The notes under the pieces are model-generated. The model saw nothing but the letters and a program-made list of their open reading frames with translations. It had not been told where the DNA came from and did no database searches. From Lachnospiraceae bacterium YSB2008 (GTDB lineage Bacteria > Bacillota > Clostridia > Lachnospirales > Lachnospiraceae), in the NCBI GenBank assembly GCA_000687655.1, contig JHWR01000008.1:1-64000 (forward strand): a DNA stretch of 64,000 nt, written 5' to 3'. Shown here piece after piece: positions 63,102 to 64,000 of the stretch (positions within the stretch are counted from its first letter, which is position 1; every line of letters begins with the position of its first letter). The translations under genes were made by a program, and so were the position numbers.

Positions 63102-64000
63102 ATGAAGAAGAGACAGAGAGATGCGTACTTCTCTGAAGTCAGAGAGATGGTATCTATTCCTGAATATGTAAATGACAGAGCAGATATACCGTCATGGGTA
63201 TCTGCTATGTTTTTCGTTGACGAGATTAAGCTTGACGGGAATCTCTGTTATTATATAAGACCGAGAAAAGACTTTAACGGCGAATACATTTTTTATATTT
63301 ACGACAGTGGTTATATCCATGATATAGAGAAGCCGGAGCTTAAGTTCATACTTGATCTGGCTGCCATGAGCGGGAAGGGAGTATTCATCCCATGTTATCC
63401 GCTAGCGCCAAAATACAGATATGACGATGTGGCAGAATTTCTGAGGCAGGCATACAGAGATTACTGTAAATCTTTTGGTTCGGGAGAACTTGTAGTTGTT
63501 GCGAGCGGTGTGGGTGCAGGTATAGCATTTTATTTCATGCAGAAGATCTGGGAATATGGTCTCAGAGTTGCTGATAAGCTCATCCTGATATCTCCTATAC
63601 TGGATGATGAATACCTTCCGAGTGAAGATACAGAGGACTATGCTGATTACTGCAAGGATATTACTGTATGCGCAGGTGAAAGAAGCAGATACAGAAGTGA
63701 GCTCTGGGATCTTAATTCAAGGCTGACGGACGAAGGCCTTGATATGAAGCTCTTTGAGTACAGAGATATGGAACATGACTTCTACCTGCATAGGAGAAGA
63801 AAAACTACTCTTCATATGAAGAGGATTCTTACTGACCTCATAACCGGAGGTAAAGAATCTGCTATCAGTGATCATATGTATGAGATAAAAAGAAGAGGAG
63901 ATATAACCAAGAGATATCCTGAAGTATTTACTGATGACAAGGCTGTTCGATTCATTTCCAAGAGCAAGCTTTTCTCTAAGATGAAAAAGAGAGTGAATCA
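63102..64000 (+). CDS. Alpha/beta-hydrolase-fold (HSL-like) protein lacking catalytic residues, cut by window end
   Basis: ATG 63102, 8 bases after the regulator gene; at least 299 codons, open to the window end. The pattern follows hormone-sensitive-lipase-type esterases: PCYPLAPKYRYDD (family YrLAPE), elbow SGVGAG at 135-140 where GDSAGG is expected, and a late MEHDFYLH (family HgF). The nucleophile Ser is replaced by Val-137, and the GxRD Asp site reads GERS, so only His remains; the oxyanion HGG motif reads YDSGYIH. Probably a non-hydrolytic member. C-terminal region beyond 240 is helical and basic. Confidence 0.7.
   Translation, partial: MKKRQRDAYFSEVREMVSIPEYVNDRADIPSWVSAMFFVDEIKLDGNLCYYIRPRKDFNGEYIFYIYDSGYIHDIEKPELKFILDLAAMSGKGVFIPCYPLAPKYRYDDVAEFLRQAYRDYCKSFGSGELVVVASGVGAGIAFYFMQKIWEYGLRVADKLILISPILDDEYLPSEDTEDYADYCKDITVCAGERSRYRSELWDLNSRLTDEGLDMKLFEYRDMEHDFYLHRRRKTTLHMKRILTDLITGGKESAISDHMYEIKRRGDITKRYPEVFTDDKAVRFISKSKLFSKMKKRVN

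Overview
The window reads as a chromosome segment of a Lachnospiraceae bacterium (Firmicutes, Clostridia; Butyrivibrio/Roseburia/Lachnospira-like). Grounds: moderate-to-low G+C, strong AGGAGG-type ribosome binding sites, many TTG starts, a T-box leader, a Clostridia-type mraZ-rsmH-ftsL-pbp-murD-ftsW-ftsQ-ftsZ cluster, and a group II intron maturase nearly identical to one I know from Eubacterium rectale. Every supported gene is on the + strand. I saw no tRNA, rRNA or CRISPR array.

Layout. 1-3.8 kb is an A+T-rich accessory island: the 3' end of an IS21-type element, then small acidic orphan proteins (one SUKH/SMI1-type) and two decayed gene tails, resembling an immunity-gene array of polymorphic-toxin systems. 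4.0-6.0 kb: ychF and lgt. 6.2-14.9 kb: division/cell-wall cluster with its own sigma-A promoter and a probable MraZ operator; mraY and murG are missing from their usual places. 15.0-21.2 kb: a glycosyltransferase, a coiled-coil protein, a thioesterase, metF and purM-purN-purD. 21.2-31.4 kb: clpC, a small conserved protein, radA, an ABC-F ATPase, an MraY homologue carrying a duplicated C-terminal domain, formyl-THF cyclo-ligase and a DUF2974 hydrolase. 31.4-38.2 kb: nrdR, yigZ, a chemoreceptor, tgt, yajC, a lipoprotein, ldh and exonuclease III. 38.2-41.3 kb: an acyl-CoA ligase/KAS II pair. 41.3-46.1 kb: T-box, pheS, pheT, queA. 46.1-56.2 kb: an envelope block with a membrane GDPD, a structured non-coding element, a degenerate amidase-like lipoprotein, a free-standing DegV C-terminal domain, a 1574-residue surface protein and an SH3/SleB wall hydrolase behind a WalR-type box. 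56.2-58.0 kb: a group IIC intron placed directly behind a terminator. 58.0-61.7 kb: argC-argJ-argB behind a phased TGnAtA motif array. 61.7-64.0 kb: a ComEA-like lipoprotein, a WalR/PhoP-like response regulator and a hydrolase-fold protein lacking its catalytic Ser, cut by the window end.

How it fits together. Most genes are housekeeping: division and peptidoglycan synthesis, purine and folate one-carbon metabolism, translation, queuosine modification, arginine synthesis. The unusual material is at the envelope: an MraY with predicted extracellular repeats, two enzyme-fold proteins whose catalytic residues are replaced, a wall hydrolase with a WalR box at its predicted start site, and a WalR-like regulator 8 kb away. 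The most novel-looking signals are the MraY fusion, the approximately 190-nt structured element at 47.94-48.13 kb and the immunity-like island.
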